Shown here: positions 33,859-44,132 of the stretch, in pieces
Layout of the letters: the number at the start of each line of letters is the position of its first letter
How positions within the stretch are numbered: the first letter of the stretch is position 1
Assembly: GCA_017471925.1 (NCBI GenBank)
Contig: JAFURM010000034.1
Coordinates: 1-62,096 of the forward strand
Direction: 5' to 3'
DNA length: 62,096 bases
Source: Bacteroides sp.
Lineage (GTDB): Bacteria > Bacteroidota > Bacteroidia > Bacteroidales > Bacteroidaceae
The notes under the pieces: generated by a model
Database searches by the model: none
What the model saw: the letters and a program-made list of their open reading frames with translations, nothing else
Told to the model about the DNA's origin: nothing
Position numbers and translations under genes: made by a program

Positions 33859-36800
33859 TTAGAATGTTACGTTTGCACCTACATAAATAGTACGAGATTG
33901 CGGATAAATACCCTTGTCAACACCTAAAGTGGTATAACCGCCGGAAGCCAATTCAGGATCAAATCCTTCGTAACCGGTAATTGTAATCAGGTTCTCAGCT
34001 GCAACATACACGCGAAGACGTTGGATGCTGGCCTTGCGGGTCAAAGTTGCCGGCAAGGTATAACCTAATTGAGCATTCTTCAAACGAAGATAAGAACCAT
34101 CGTGAATATAGAGGTCAGAAGATTGCCAGTTACCGTTAGGATTAGCCGAAGTCATACGTGGAATTTTGTTAGAAGTACCTTCACCAGTCCAGCGTTCGAG
34201 TATCCATGACGGACGGTTCATTGCCGGAATATCACCACGTTGAGCAAAGTCGAACACATCGTTGCCAAGAGTACCTTGGAATGAAAGGCTCAAGTCAAAT
34301 CCTTTCCATTCTGCACCAAGATTGAAACCGAAAGTCCAGTCGGGCATACCCTTACCAATCTTTGTACGGTCACCCGCACCGATAGTACCGTCATTATCAA
34401 GGTCTACAAAACGAACGTCACCCGGTTGTGCATTAGGCTGAATTAAGTTACCATCTTTTGAATGAGCTTCAACCTCAGCCCAGTTCTGGAAGATACCGTT
34501 TGTCTTCAAGCCATAGAAATAGGGCCAAACCTCACCATTCTTAGCATGAACATAGTCGCCCACACCAGACGCACCTGCGCTCTCGTAGTTTGTTTCGCCC
34601 GATGCATTACCCAAGCTGATCAGCTTATTCTTGGCATACGAGAAGTTTGCGCTAACGTTGTATGAGAAATCCTTATGACTGTCTTGCCAGCCTGCTTCAA
34701 ATTCAAGACCCCAATTCTCCATCTTACCGAGGTTACCGGTAGGAGCACTTTGACCAATGTAAGTCGGAACAGGAAGAGTGGCCAACATATCTTTTGTTTT
34801 CTTCTTGTAGTAGTCTACTGTGAAGTTTAAACGATTGTTAAAGAAACGCATATCTACACCGAAGTCAATCTGAGTAGAAGTTTCCCACTTGATGTCAGGA
34901 TTAGCCACAGCACCTGGAGAAGTACCATAAACCATCGTTCCATTATTTACGGCATTGACTACATCATAGCTACCACCGAAGTAATAGTTCTGACCACCAT
35001 CCATCAGTGACAAGTAACGGTGATTACCGATAGATTCGTTACCGTTTTGTCCCCAAGAGAAACGCAGTTTCAATACATCAAACCATTCGGGTTTAACGGT
35101 TTCCAAATAAGGCTCGTTCCAAACGTTCCAACCCAAAGAGAATGAGGGGAATATAGCCCACTTGTTGTTTGAACCAAATCTTGAAGAACCATCGCGACGT
35201 ACAGTAGCTTGAACCATATAGCGTTCAGCAAAGTTATAATCAACACGGCCGAAATAAGAAGCCAATGACTCATGGCTGACGTTGCCAGTACCACCCGATA
35301 CACGTTCATCGGCTGCATCAGAGATTGCATAATCTATATTAGCCTTATTGGGGTCTGTGTCAAGCAAATCGTAGTCTGTACCAGAGATATAACGAGAAGT
35401 ATAGCGTGAAGCCGATTGGCCTAACACAACACCTATTGTATGCTTTTCAGCAAAAGTCTTGTTATAAGTGAAATAGTTTTCAGTCTGCCAACGAAGGCCA
35501 CGGTTCATTGAGCTGGTAACACCACTACGATCGGTGTGGCTCATTGAAGAAAGATAGTCTTCATACCAATATCCATCGTATCCCCAGAAAGCAAGGTCGA
35601 TACCATAAGTAGAACGGAACTTCAAACCGGGAAGAATATCCAATTCGGCATAGAACGAACCTACAAATTTATCAGAATTGTTTTTACCACCGCTCGGGCG
35701 ATTGAGCTGAGCTACGGGGTTAGCCAATTCTTGGTAACCGGCAGGAGGCAAAGAGAATACTTTACCATCTTTAGACACAGCATTCGGATGCTCTTTTAGA
35801 ATTGATGCACCTTCTTCTTCGCTTGCATATACGGGAATCAACGGAGAGAATGCAATCGCACTACCAAGAATAGAACCATACTCAGAGTTTGTTTCAATAC
35901 CGGTACTTGTATCACGAGAATAGCCGATATTTACACCAACTTTCAACTTGTTCAAAAAGTTGCGGGTCTCTTCTTCAAAAACAGTATAAGTAGAATTAGA
36001 ACGAGCGCTGAAACGTTCGTAATTAGAACGTCCGTAGTTACCACCAACGATACCTTCTTGACTGAAATAACCTACAGAAAGGAAATAGGTCATCTTGTCA
36101 TTACCACCGTTGATGCTTAATTGATGTTGCTGAACAGGAGCGTCGTAGTTGAATACAGCATCTTGCCAGTCAGTACCTGTGCCCTTGAAAGCGTTGATAT
36201 AATCAGCAGAATAACGAGGTGCTACTCCGTCATTTATATCCATTTCGTTCATAATGGTCATGTACTCACGAGCATTCAACACTTCTTTCTTTCTCCACGG
36301 ATTTTGCCAACCATAGCTGAAATCATAGCTTACAGTTGCCTTACCTTTTTGACCGGATTTGGTTGTTACCAACACAACACCATTGGCTGCACGCGCACCA
36401 TAGATAGCAGCAGAAGCTGCATCCTTAAGCACTTCGACAGACTCGATGTCGTTGGGATTCAAATAGTTGATACCTCCGCCAACCGGCATACCGTCTACAA
36501 TATACAAGGGGTCTGAATTGGTTACAGAACCGATACCACGAATACGAACTTTGGAGTCCGAGTTAGGCTGACCGGAAGATTGAGTGATTTGCACACCTGA
36601 AATCTTACCCTTTAAAGCATCTTCTACACGCGAAGGCTTGGTCAGGTTCAACTGTTCACTACTCACCTTACTAATTGCAGCGGTTACTACACTCTTCTTT
36701 TGCACACCATAACCCACTACAACCACTTCGTCCAACGTTTCGGTATCTTCTTTCAGAACGATGTTGAGGAACTTGGTACCTTGTACCTTTACATCTTGGG

Positions 36801-37065
36801 TCACATAACCCACGTAGCTCACCTTGAGGGTAGTACCGTCCGTCACACCGGGAATCGCGAAGTTACCGTCAATGTCGGTAATGCCACCCTTGCCATCATT
36901 GGTTGCTACAGAGGCACCGATAATCGGCTCGCCCAATTCATCTTTCACCACTCCTTTAACGGTCAGTTGCTGCTGGGCAAACAAACCGAAGGAGAAGAAG
37001 AACAGCAGAAAACATGCCGAAAGGGCACCTCGTGCTGCTTGCATCTTTTTAAGAATGTTTCTCAT
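33859..37065 (-). CDS. SusC/RagA TonB-dependent transporter (beta-glucan PUL)
   Basis: A 1068-residue outer-membrane importer for oligosaccharides, energised by TonB. After the signal peptide (ending at LFAQQ) come a carboxypeptidase-D-like domain (LTVKGVVKDELGEPIIGASV), the TonB box region (DEVVVVGYG), the plug (about 120-240) and a 22-strand barrel ending in an aromatic residue (NVTF). There is no N-terminal STN domain, so control by an anti-sigma/ECF pair is unlikely. It heads a six-gene minus-strand locus. No HTCS or other regulator is adjacent. Confidence 0.96.
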   Translation of the reverse strand: MRNILKKMQAARGALSACFLLFFFSFGLFAQQQLTVKGVVKDELGEPIIGASVATNDGKGGITDIDGNFAIPGVTDGTTLKVSYVGYVTQDVKVQGTKFLNIVLKEDTETLDEVVVVGYGVQKKSVVTAAISKVSSEQLNLTKPSRVEDALKGKISGVQITQSSGQPNSDSKVRIRGIGSVTNSDPLYIVDGMPVGGGINYLNPNDIESVEVLKDAASAAIYGARAANGVVLVTTKSGQKGKATVSYDFSYGWQNPWRKKEVLNAREYMTIMNEMDINDGVAPRYSADYINAFKGTGTDWQDAVFNYDAPVQQHQLSINGGNDKMTYFLSVGYFSQEGIVGGNYGRSNYERFSARSNSTYTVFEEETRNFLNKLKVGVNIGYSRDTSTGIETNSEYGSILGSAIAFSPLIPVYASEEEGASILKEHPNAVSKDGKVFSLPPAGYQELANPVAQLNRPSGGKNNSDKFVGSFYAELDILPGLKFRSTYGIDLAFWGYDGYWYEDYLSSMSHTDRSGVTSSMNRGLRWQTENYFTYNKTFAEKHTIGVVLGQSASRYTSRYISGTDYDLLDTDPNKANIDYAISDAADERVSGGTGNVSHESLASYFGRVDYNFAERYMVQATVRRDGSSRFGSNNKWAIFPSFSLGWNVWNEPYLETVKPEWFDVLKLRFSWGQNGNESIGNHRYLSLMDGGQNYYFGGSYDVVNAVNNGTMVYGTSPGAVANPDIKWETSTQIDFGVDMRFFNNRLNFTVDYYKKKTKDMLATLPVPTYIGQSAPTGNLGKMENWGLEFEAGWQDSHKDFSYNVSANFSYAKNKLISLGNASGETNYESAGASGVGDYVHAKNGEVWPYFYGLKTNGIFQNWAEVEAHSKDGNLIQPNAQPGDVRFVDLDNDGTIGAGDRTKIGKGMPDWTFGFNLGAEWKGFDLSLSFQGTLGNDVFDFAQRGDIPAMNRPSWILERWTGEGTSNKIPRMTSANPNGNWQSSDLYIHDGSYLRLKNAQLGYTLPATLTRKASIQRLRVYVAAENLITITGYEGFDPELASGGYTTLGVDKGIYPQSRTIYVGANVTF

Positions 37066-37134
37066 AAAATAAAATATTAAGTTAATAATAAGTTAGGATT
37101 CTCACGGCATTCGTCTATGGACTCCTGCCGAGTG

Positions 37135-37142
37135 CAAATGTA
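37135..37142 (-). promoter_or_regulatory. candidate -7 box of the beta-glucan PUL
   Basis: TACATTTG on the minus strand, 69 nt before the susC start. No clear -33 box is visible, as expected for an activator-dependent promoter. Confidence 0.45.
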
Positions 37143-37333
37143 AAGAGATTGTAGATGAACTGTATGGGGAGGTAATAGGGTAAGGTAAACTGCAAAAATC
37201 TACTAACTATTGCATATCAGCTTGTTAACAAAGGTTGTTTTAGGTAAAAAAGTAAATTCTAAAAGGTTTTTCAGGAAATAGTGCAGAGGTTTTTTCCCTG
37301 TTTTTAGGGTAAGCGTCTCTACGCTTGCGGGGA

Positions 37334-38383
37334 TTAGAAGCGGACTACCAACTCCAGAACAACTTTGTCCTGTTCGGACTCCTTGGCGATGCTGTTGGAG
37401 GGGTAGAAGTATTTCTCGTAGTTGAGGCGCAGCTCGGTGTGGAACTGTTTGCTGAGGCTGAAGTTGATGCCACCGGTGAGGCGTTGGCGCTCGTAGTCGG
37501 TGATGATGAGGGCACCGCTCTCTTCGTCCGTTGTCTTGGCATCACTCAGGTCGGTCATCATGTCGTAGCGCAGGCGGAACGACATCTCCTGGAAAGGACC
37601 TTTGCGCAACGGCACGTTGTAGCAGGCAAAGGCGTTGATGGCATGGACATCCTTGAATGCGTTGTCGGAATAGCTTTTGTGCATATACTCGGCCTCAATG
37701 TGGAAACGCTTGTTCTCATAGTAAGCACCGATGTCATAGGCATTCATGGTTACCTCTACTGGCTGAATCTTCTGCACGCCCATGGTTAGGTTCAGTCCCT
37801 TGGCCGGAAACAACTGGGCTTTGGCGGAGTAGTTGAGCTCCTTCTGCCACTGCTTGTGGTCGTTGATGCCGGCACCGTTGAACAGACCGCCCTCCAAGGT
37901 GATGGGCAGGTCGGTGGGCAACTTGTAGGCCAGCGTAAAACCCACATCGCGCACATTGCCTACTTGCTTGGCAATGAAAGAACGGTTGGCAAAGTGCTGC
38001 ATGTGGGGAGCACGATGGGCATCGATGGTGAAGGGTACACGCATCTGGCCGGCTGTGGCAGTCAGTCGTTTGGAGAGGAACAGACGGGCATAGGCATCCT
38101 TCATCTTGATGGCTCCCTCTTCGGAGAGGTCCACCTCTACTTTATAGGACACGTTGGGCAGTACATTGCCGGTGGCACCGAAGCGGGCATTGCGTACCTC
38201 AAAGCGCCCGGCCCCCATCTCCGTCTGGTATTCATACTTGGCTCGGATGGTTCCGTGGATTTCGGGCATGTAGTCCTTGGTCTCCATCACTTCCTTCTCT
38301 AACTTCTTGCCGTCTTCATTGGGACCGGCTTCTTGTTGTGCACTCGCTCCGATGGCCGTCAGGACCATACTTAGGAGGAACAT
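37334..38383 (-). CDS. outer-membrane porin, OprO/OprP-like
   Basis: A beta-barrel porin of about 349 residues with signal peptide ending at ASAQ. The body alternates polar and hydrophobic residues and ends LELVVRF, typical of a porin C-terminal strand. It resembles phosphate-selective porins O and P, but phosphate transport is not shown. The gene can start at 38419 (MKQELLF) or 38383 (MFLLSMV). The -7 box at 38424-38431 puts transcription start at about 38419, so I prefer 38383 unless the mRNA is leaderless. It appears to be a single-gene transcript. Confidence 0.8.
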   Translation of the reverse strand: MFLLSMVLTAIGASAQQEAGPNEDGKKLEKEVMETKDYMPEIHGTIRAKYEYQTEMGAGRFEVRNARFGATGNVLPNVSYKVEVDLSEEGAIKMKDAYARLFLSKRLTATAGQMRVPFTIDAHRAPHMQHFANRSFIAKQVGNVRDVGFTLAYKLPTDLPITLEGGLFNGAGINDHKQWQKELNYSAKAQLFPAKGLNLTMGVQKIQPVEVTMNAYDIGAYYENKRFHIEAEYMHKSYSDNAFKDVHAINAFACYNVPLRKGPFQEMSFRLRYDMMTDLSDAKTTDEESGALIITDYERQRLTGGINFSLSKQFHTELRLNYEKYFYPSNSIAKESEQDKVVLELVVRF

Positions 38384-38423
38384 TGCTCTTTTCAGGGAAA
38401 ATAGTAACTCTTGTTTCATGCCA

Positions 38424-38431
38424 CAAAGATA
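38424..38431 (-). promoter_or_regulatory. -7 box of the OprO/P-like porin
   Basis: TATCTTTG on the minus strand. Its closeness to the upstream ATG (38419) decides the start codon question in favour of 38383. Confidence 0.5.
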
Positions 38432-38537
38432 GGGAAATATCTGTTACGCCATTGTGACTTTCCTGTTTCATTTCCGTTTCTTGGCTTATCGCGTCGCTTT
38501 TTCGAGGCAACAGGCTGCTTTTTATGGCGGGAAATGC

Positions 38538-38545
38538 TACCTTTG
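38538..38545 (+). promoter_or_regulatory. -7 box of mnmA
   Basis: TACCTTTG, 22 nt before the mnmA start codon at 38568. Confidence 0.6.
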
Positions 38546-38567
38546 TTCCATAAAATAGATTAATGAT

Positions 38568-39656
38568 ATGACAGCACACTGCAGAATGGAACATCCCGAC
38601 CGGGTATTGGTGGGTATGAGCGGCGGTATAGACAGTACGGCCACTTGCCTGATGCTGAAGGAACAGGGGTATGAGATAGTGGGACTTACGATGTGGGTGT
38701 GGGGAGATGAACCGGTAGAGGCGCGTGCCCTGGCCGATGAGATGGGCATTGAGCACCACATGGTGGATGAGCGTGATGCTTTCCGCAAGGTGGTGGTGCA
38801 GAATTTCATCGACGAGTACCGCAACGGACGTACCCCCAACCCCTGTGTGATGTGCAATCCGCTCTTCAAGTTCCGCATCCTGACGGAATGGGCCGACAGA
38901 CTGGGATGTGCCTATATCGCCACGGGACACTACACGCGCATAGAGAAGCGGGGAGAGAAATGCTATATCGTGGCGGGAGATGACGAGAAGAAAGACCAAT
39001 CCTATTTCCTCTGGCGCTTGGGGCAGGAGGTACTGAGGCGGATTATCTTTCCTCTTGGTCACTACACCAAGCAACAGGTGCGTGATTATCTGGCGCAGAA
39101 AGGCTATACGCTGAAGGCGGCCGAGGGGGAGAGCATGGAGGTGTGCTTCGTCAAGGGGGACTATCGTGACTTCCTGCGCGAACACTCCCCAGAAATAGAT
39201 GCCGAGGTGGGTGAAGGCAGTTTCGTGAACACGCAAGGGGTGAAACTGGGGACACACAAGGGCTTCCCCTATTATACCATCGGACAGCGCAAAGGACTGG
39301 AAATCGCGTTGGGCAAGCCGGCCTACGTGTTGCGCATCAATGCGGCCAAGAATACCGTGGTACTGGGAGATGCCGACCAACTGAAGGCCGCCTATATGTT
39401 CGTGGAGCAGGAGATGGCGGTTGATGAAGAGGAACTGTTGGCTTCGCGTGAACTGAGCGTACGCATCCGCTACCGTAGTCGTCCCATCCCTTGTGAGGTC
39501 AGCCGCCTGGATGACAGCCGTCTGTTGGTCCATTTCCTGGCAGAGGCATCGGCCATTACGCCCGGACAGTCGGCCGTGTTCTATGTGGGCAGGCGGGTCG
39601 TTGGCGGAGCCTTTATCGCTTCTCAGCGTGGCATAGGCATGTTCGAAGCCGGATAG
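38568..39656 (+). CDS. mnmA: tRNA-specific 2-thiouridylase
   Basis: MnmA thiolates U34 of Lys, Glu and Gln tRNAs using sulfur from a persulfide relay. The 362-residue product has the PP-loop [11 protein letters not shown] near residues 16-26. The two catalytic cysteines are in NPCVMCN and MEVCFVKG, and GHYTRI is conserved. The C-terminal beta-barrel (about 270-360) is present. Bacteroides genomes often carry more than one mnmA paralogue, so this may be one of several. The final 34 bp overlap the convergent B3/B4-domain gene. Confidence 0.93.
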   Translation: MTAHCRMEHPDRVLVGMSGGIDSTATCLMLKEQGYEIVGLTMWVWGDEPVEARALADEMGIEHHMVDERDAFRKVVVQNFIDEYRNGRTPNPCVMCNPLFKFRILTEWADRLGCAYIATGHYTRIEKRGEKCYIVAGDDEKKDQSYFLWRLGQEVLRRIIFPLGHYTKQQVRDYLAQKGYTLKAAEGESMEVCFVKGDYRDFLREHSPEIDAEVGEGSFVNTQGVKLGTHKGFPYYTIGQRKGLEIALGKPAYVLRINAAKNTVVLGDADQLKAAYMFVEQEMAVDEEELLASRELSVRIRYRSRPIPCEVSRLDDSRLLVHFLAEASAITPGQSAVFYVGRRVVGGAFIASQRGIGMFEAG

Positions 39657-40315
39657 AAGCAACTCTCCACTTCGGTGGCTCCGGCATACTCCTGTAGCAG
39701 GCGGATGGTCATCTCTACAGCCTCCCGCAACCCCTCCGGACCACTATAACCATTGATGATGGCCAGGATATGGGTGGTCTCCAACCCCATCTTGGTGCGT
39801 TCGTTGTCGCTTGTCGGGGTACCGATACCGCCGATGGCGTCGCGGTAGACGGGAAGCCCCTCTATGTTCAGGGTACCACGCCCGATTCCTTCAAACGGTT
39901 CCTCAGCCCGTCCGATACCCAACTCCAGCCTGTCACCCTGAATCTTGTCGGCATCAAAGCCGCCGATGCTGTAGCCAGTCCGCAGGGAGACCAGATTGAT
40001 GAGATCTACCAAAGTGTCTATCTGATAGAGGTCAATGCCACGCAGCAGGCGTCGTCTTAACGCTTCGGCTGAGGGACGGTAACGGCTGGGGTCTTTGCCA
40101 CAGGCCCGATAGGCTTGGCGGGTGGCCTCAATGGCCGTCTGGCTCTTGATGCTGTCTGTGGTCTCTGTGGCCTGCAACTCACGGGTGAAAGCATTGATTT
40201 CTTGCCAAAGTCCTTCGCTGTAGGCCGTGTTTTGTACGGTGGCATACAGGGCTGCTCCGCAGTAGGCGGGGCAACGCTGCCGGATGTCGGGGGATATGCT
40301 AAAAGAGAATCTCAT
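39623..40315 (-). CDS. B3/B4 tRNA-binding domain protein
   Basis: A 230-residue stand-alone B3/B4 domain, the fold found in the editing part of phenylalanyl-tRNA synthetase beta chain. Conserved features are [39 protein letters not shown] and [14 protein letters not shown]. Such free-standing proteins are thought to act in tRNA or amino-acid quality control, but this one is uncharacterised. It is 4 nt downstream of pgeF on the same strand and so probably belongs to the obgE-pgeF unit. Confidence 0.85.
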   Translation of the reverse strand: MRFSFSISPDIRQRCPAYCGAALYATVQNTAYSEGLWQEINAFTRELQATETTDSIKSQTAIEATRQAYRACGKDPSRYRPSAEALRRRLLRGIDLYQIDTLVDLINLVSLRTGYSIGGFDADKIQGDRLELGIGRAEEPFEGIGRGTLNIEGLPVYRDAIGGIGTPTSDNERTKMGLETTHILAIINGYSGPEGLREAVEMTIRLLQEYAGATEVESCFYPASNMPMPR

Positions 40316-40319
40316 GGAT

Positions 40320-41135
40320 TTATTGTTTTTCAGGGGTTATCATGATGCCGTTCAGAATGCGTCCCGATAGGATGCCGAGCCGACGGGCGGAAAAGAACTC
40401 CTCGGGATGGCTATAGGTGCAGATGCCGGACTGCATCACCTGCTCCCGGGGAACGCCGAAGTCATAGAGCTGGATGGCATTGGCCAAGGGCAGATCTATG
40501 CGGCACTTGAACAGTATGTGGGGAGGCCTGGCAATCAGACGCATGTCGAAGTGCTGCTCCTCGAAGGCTTCATAGACATCAGAACCCACCTGATAAGCCT
40601 GAGCGGATATGCCGGGACCAATGACGGCTGTGAGGTCCTGTCCCGTGGTGCCGTAACGCTTGGCCATCGTGACCAACGTTTTCCATAGAATGCGCTGGGC
40701 GGTGCCTCGCCATCCGGCATGGACGGCGGCAATGACCTGATGGGTGTGGTCATGGAGCAGGATGGGGATGCAGTCGGCAGTGGATATGCAGAGGCAGACA
40801 TCCGGTTCTGACGTAATCAGGGCATCAATACCCTGTAACCGCTCTCGGCGCAGGTCGGCAGACAGGTGGAGGAACGCCTTGTCTATGACGAGCGATTCCG
40901 TTCCGTGAGTCTGATAGGGGATGACCATCTGTTCGGGGAGGCATCCCAATGTATTGCACAACAGGGAGAGGTTGCGCTGCACAGCTTCCGGAGAGTCGCC
41001 GGTGTAGGGTGTACAGTTCATCGAGGCATAGTTGCCTTCGCTGCATCCACCGTGGCGGGTGGTACTGAAGGCCTTCACCTCGGGGTACTGCTCAAATATA
41101 TTATAGGTAATATAGCTTTTCCCGGCTATTCCCAT
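40320..41135 (-). CDS. pgeF: peptidoglycan editing factor PgeF (laccase-domain/YfiH family)
   Basis: A 271-residue member of the YfiH/DUF152 family. E. coli PgeF removes wrongly incorporated serine from peptidoglycan precursors; human FAMIN is a purine-nucleoside relative. Zinc-binding and active-site motifs [18 protein letters not shown] and VHAGWRGT are intact. The start codon lies 10 bp inside the end of obgE, so translation is probably coupled to it. Confidence 0.9.
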   Translation of the reverse strand: MGIAGKSYITYNIFEQYPEVKAFSTTRHGGCSEGNYASMNCTPYTGDSPEAVQRNLSLLCNTLGCLPEQMVIPYQTHGTESLVIDKAFLHLSADLRRERLQGIDALITSEPDVCLCISTADCIPILLHDHTHQVIAAVHAGWRGTAQRILWKTLVTMAKRYGTTGQDLTAVIGPGISAQAYQVGSDVYEAFEEQHFDMRLIARPPHILFKCRIDLPLANAIQLYDFGVPREQVMQSGICTYSHPEEFFSARRLGILSGRILNGIMITPEKQ

Positions 41136-42298
41136 TCTTCCTCCTCGTATTCGAAGTCTTCCAACTCCTCGATGTCGTCATCTTCATCGATATATTCGAT
41201 GTCCAGTTCCTCGTCCTCGCCTTCATCGGCCAGTTCCTGCTGCAGGTGGCTGAGGTCCTTGGCGCGGTGGGCGATACTGGCAATGTGTCCCTCAATCTTG
41301 TTGCTCTCCTTGTTCAGTTCTTCCCAAAGGATGTCTTTCAGAACGCCTACGCCCATTCCGGTGATGGAGGAGATGAAGACGTGGGGGATGCCTTCGGGTA
41401 GGGTAGGCTCTATCTCGTCCATCAGCTCCTGATCCAGCATGTCGCTCTTGGTGATGGCCAGTACGCGCAGCTTGTCCAGCATCTCGGGGTTGAAGGTCCG
41501 CAGTTCGTTCAGCAGGATGTCATACTCTTTGCGTATGTCGTCGCTGTCGGCCGGCACCATGAAGAGGAGGAGCGAGTTGCGCTCGATGTGGCGCAGGAAG
41601 CGGAGTCCGAGTCCCTTGCCGGCGCTGGCTCCTTCGATGATACCGGGAATGTCGGCCATGACGAAAGACTTGCTGTCCCGGTAGGAGACGATGCCCAGCA
41701 TCGGCTCCATGGTGGTGAAGGGGTAGTTGGCAATCTTCGGCTTGGCCGACGAGACGGCAGAGAGCAGGGTGGACTTGCCGGCATTGGGAAAACCCACCAG
41801 ACCGACATCGGCCAGCAGCTTCAGCTCCATGATGACGGTCATCTCCTGCATCGGTTCGCCCGGTTGGGCAAAGCGGGGAGCCTGTCGGGTGGCTGTCTTG
41901 AAGTGCCAGTTGCCCAGACCGCCTCGCCCGCCTTTCAGCAGGATGACCTCCTGACCATGTTCCGTCACGTCACAGATGTATTCACCTGTTTCGGCATTGT
42001 AGACCACCGTGCCGCAGGGCACTTCAATCACCTTGTCTGCTCCGTCCTTACCGAAGCTGCGGTTCTTGGAGCCGCTTTCGCCATGTCCGGCCATGATGTG
42101 GCGGTCATAGCGCAGGTGCAGCAGGGTCCAGTAGTTGCGGTTTCCGCGCAGGATGATGTGTCCGCCCCGTCCGCCGTCTCCCCCGTCCGGTCCTCCGTTG
42201 GGGCAATACTTGGCACGGCGCATGTGCGTGGAACCTCTTCCGCCCTTTCCCGAGCGGCAATATATCTTCACGTAGTCTACAAAGTTGCTTTCAGCCAT
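41126..42298 (-). CDS. obgE: Obg family GTPase
   Basis: ObgE (CgtA) is an essential GTPase in 50S ribosome assembly and stress response. The 390-residue product has the glycine-rich Obg domain (about 1-160) and the G domain with [20 protein letters not shown] and TKSD. The C-terminal tail is strongly acidic (runs of D/E in the last ~35 residues), as in many Bacteroidota. It leads a unit with pgeF and the B3/B4 protein. Confidence 0.96.
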   Translation of the reverse strand: MAESNFVDYVKIYCRSGKGGRGSTHMRRAKYCPNGGPDGGDGGRGGHIILRGNRNYWTLLHLRYDRHIMAGHGESGSKNRSFGKDGADKVIEVPCGTVVYNAETGEYICDVTEHGQEVILLKGGRGGLGNWHFKTATRQAPRFAQPGEPMQEMTVIMELKLLADVGLVGFPNAGKSTLLSAVSSAKPKIANYPFTTMEPMLGIVSYRDSKSFVMADIPGIIEGASAGKGLGLRFLRHIERNSLLLFMVPADSDDIRKEYDILLNELRTFNPEMLDKLRVLAITKSDMLDQELMDEIEPTLPEGIPHVFISSITGMGVGVLKDILWEELNKESNKIEGHIASIAHRAKDLSHLQQELADEGEDEELDIEYIDEDDDIEELEDFEYEEEEWE

Positions 42299-42323
42299 GA
42301 TCTTTCAATTCTGATTTTGACGG

Positions 42324-42331
42324 CAAAGGTA
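42324..42331 (-). promoter_or_regulatory. -7 box of obgE
   Basis: TACCTTTG on the minus strand, 25 nt before the obgE start. Confidence 0.65.
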
Positions 42332-42674
42332 GTGATTTTTGTGAGAAGGTACAGTACTTTGCCATAGAAACTTACTGTCTGACTTGTCTGCAGTTTGTTG
42401 TCGATGGCTATGAGCGTATGACTAATCGTTAGGAAATGTATATTGCTTTCTTGCTTCTTTACATTGTAAAAATGGGCAATTGGCGTTATAGACCTTTTCG
42501 GTAGGGAAAAATACCTTTTCTGACTGAGTAAATTTTCGGCCCCAATTGGGAAAAAATTTCTCCCCAGTTGGATACTCTTTTGGGGAGGCTTGTTTACTTT
42601 TATTAAGTATTTCGCAAAATCTTTACATAGTGTTCTTGGTCTTGCACTTGCTGAGTACCGTTTGATGAAAAGAG
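42332..42674. other. 343-bp intergenic stretch without a recognised gene
   Basis: Between the obgE promoter and repeat copy D. I find no ORF with support on either strand and no strong terminator. The segment 42536-42580 carries a loosely repeated CCCCAATTGGG / CCCCAGTTGG motif of unknown meaning. A small RNA cannot be excluded. Confidence 0.5.
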
Positions 42675-42738
42675 AGGCACGGATTACACGGGCAGAACGG
42701 CTGTAATCTAACCGTGCTTATCCGTGTAATCCGTGCCT
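42675..42738. repeat. dispersed iteron palindrome, copy D
   Basis: Left arm AGGCACGGATTACACGGG (42675-42692); right arm TCCGTGTAATCCGTGCCT (42721-42738). The arms match at 17 of 18 positions. ACCGTG (42711-42716) gives a third iteron before the right arm. It lies 54 nt from the stop codon of the C1 peptidase. Confidence 0.85.
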
Positions 42739-42792
42739 GAATTTAGATGAACGTGCATGGTAACACGTTCCTATTGCCGGAATGGGTGTTGC

Positions 42793-43995
42793 CTATTTGA
42801 TGCCCAACTTCTTGGCGATGTGCTTGGGAAGGGCGTCCTTGTGAACCAGGATGTTCATGGTCTTGTAGCGGGCGAATGCTTTGGAGGCATACCAGATGCC
42901 CTCATACTTGCCGCTCTTGCCCCAGGAGTTCTTCACCATGTAGTATTCGGTGCCTTCCTGATCCTTGGCGATGCCATAGATGACCATGCCGTGGTCGTCG
43001 GTGGTCTCCCAGTTATCATAACCCTTCTGACGTTCTTCCTGTGTGCACCACTTTTGGGGCTGGGGCTTGGTGGTGAGCTTCTTTTCGGCAGGGCTCATCT
43101 TCAGCCAGTGGGCCATGTCGGAACCGCTCAGTTCCTGGGCCTTCTCGGTGTCGGGCATCACGGCCACACCGTTGCGGGTGAATCCGCTCTCGCTTACGTC
43201 GCTGCCCCAAGCCAGGGTGTAGCCTTTCATGATGGCGTTGTCAAACACTTCCATCAGCTCGTCGATGGGCAGGTTGTAGGACTTGCCCCAGCGCCAGTTG
43301 TCCTGGATTTCCAGTACGAACTCCTCATAGAAGGGATGGTGGGTATAGGAAGTGAGTGACACGTAGTCGCTTGCCTTCAGGCCGGTGGATTCATAGAAAG
43401 ACTTCGGCGTATACTCCTTGCCGTTGTAGGTGAACTTCTCGGGAGCTGTGCCCAAGTAGATTTCGTGGATAGCCTTGATGGCCTTCTTCCACAAGGGGTT
43501 GTTCTCATTGTCGGTCTGCAGAGAGCGCAGTTTGCCCTTGGCGATGGCCTCTACGACGGCATCGCTCACGGCACTCAGCTCGTTGTGCACGCTGAGGGTG
43601 TCGCCATACATCACGCCGGGACGCATCTCGGCTTCGGGCACCAGACCATAGTGCTCCATAGCGTAGATGACATCATAGAAAGAACCTCCCTGTGAGAAAG
43701 ATACGTCACCGTGAGTGCGCACGGCACGGTCGGCACGATCCAGGTAGGTGTTGTATACGACGAACATTTCGGAGAGGTCATATTCGCCCTTGCCCATACG
43801 CAGCAGCTCTGATTCGATGAATCCCAGGCCGGAATAGCTCCAGCAGGTACCGGCACGGTTCTGGTTCTTAACGCTTGTGATGGGGTTCTCCTTCACTACG
43901 GTGAAGACGAAGCCCTCTTCCTTCTTGGGCTCTTCCTGGGCCATGGCGTTCAGGCCCATCAGTCCCAGTGTTGCAATAAGCAGTGTCTTTTTCAT
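42793..43995 (-). CDS. C1-family cysteine peptidase (bleomycin hydrolase/PepC-like)
   Basis: A 400-residue papain-fold peptidase with signal peptide (KKTLLIATLGLMGLNAMAQ), so it is exported, unlike cytoplasmic PepC. Catalytic residues are Q45 and C51 (KNQNRAGTCWSYS), the His in TDDHGMVIYG and the Asn in VKNSWG. The C1B-type insertions (HHPFYEEFVLEIQDNW) are present. Start set at 43995, after which the signal sequence begins directly. Its promoter is back to back with that of the patatin gene. Confidence 0.92.
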   Translation of the reverse strand: MKKTLLIATLGLMGLNAMAQEEPKKEEGFVFTVVKENPITSVKNQNRAGTCWSYSGLGFIESELLRMGKGEYDLSEMFVVYNTYLDRADRAVRTHGDVSFSQGGSFYDVIYAMEHYGLVPEAEMRPGVMYGDTLSVHNELSAVSDAVVEAIAKGKLRSLQTDNENNPLWKKAIKAIHEIYLGTAPEKFTYNGKEYTPKSFYESTGLKASDYVSLTSYTHHPFYEEFVLEIQDNWRWGKSYNLPIDELMEVFDNAIMKGYTLAWGSDVSESGFTRNGVAVMPDTEKAQELSGSDMAHWLKMSPAEKKLTTKPQPQKWCTQEERQKGYDNWETTDDHGMVIYGIAKDQEGTEYYMVKNSWGKSGKYEGIWYASKAFARYKTMNILVHKDALPKHIAKKLGIK

Positions 43996-44033
43996 TTGGA
44001 TAAAATTTATGTGAATTTTTTGTTTCGTGAGCA

Positions 44034-44041
44034 CAAAGATA
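44034..44041 (-). promoter_or_regulatory. -7 box of the C1 peptidase
   Basis: TATCTTTG on the minus strand, 38 nt before the start at 43995. Confidence 0.6.
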
Positions 44042-44064
44042 AGCAGAATATCGGAAACAAAAGC

Positions 44065-44072
44065 TATCTTTG
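44065..44072 (+). promoter_or_regulatory. -7 box of the patatin gene
   Basis: TATCTTTG on the plus strand, 60 nt before the patatin start; divergent from the C1 peptidase promoter 24 bp away. Confidence 0.55.
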
Positions 44073-44132
44073 GAGCGTTATTTCATGTTTTAAAGAAAAC
44101 CCAAACAGTTTCTTGACTCTAAAACAGAACGA

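Noticed and set aside
38316-39662. 448-codon minus-strand open frame over mnmA
   Set aside because: mnmA on the plus strand has all catalytic motifs; the reverse frame is a GC-driven shadow.
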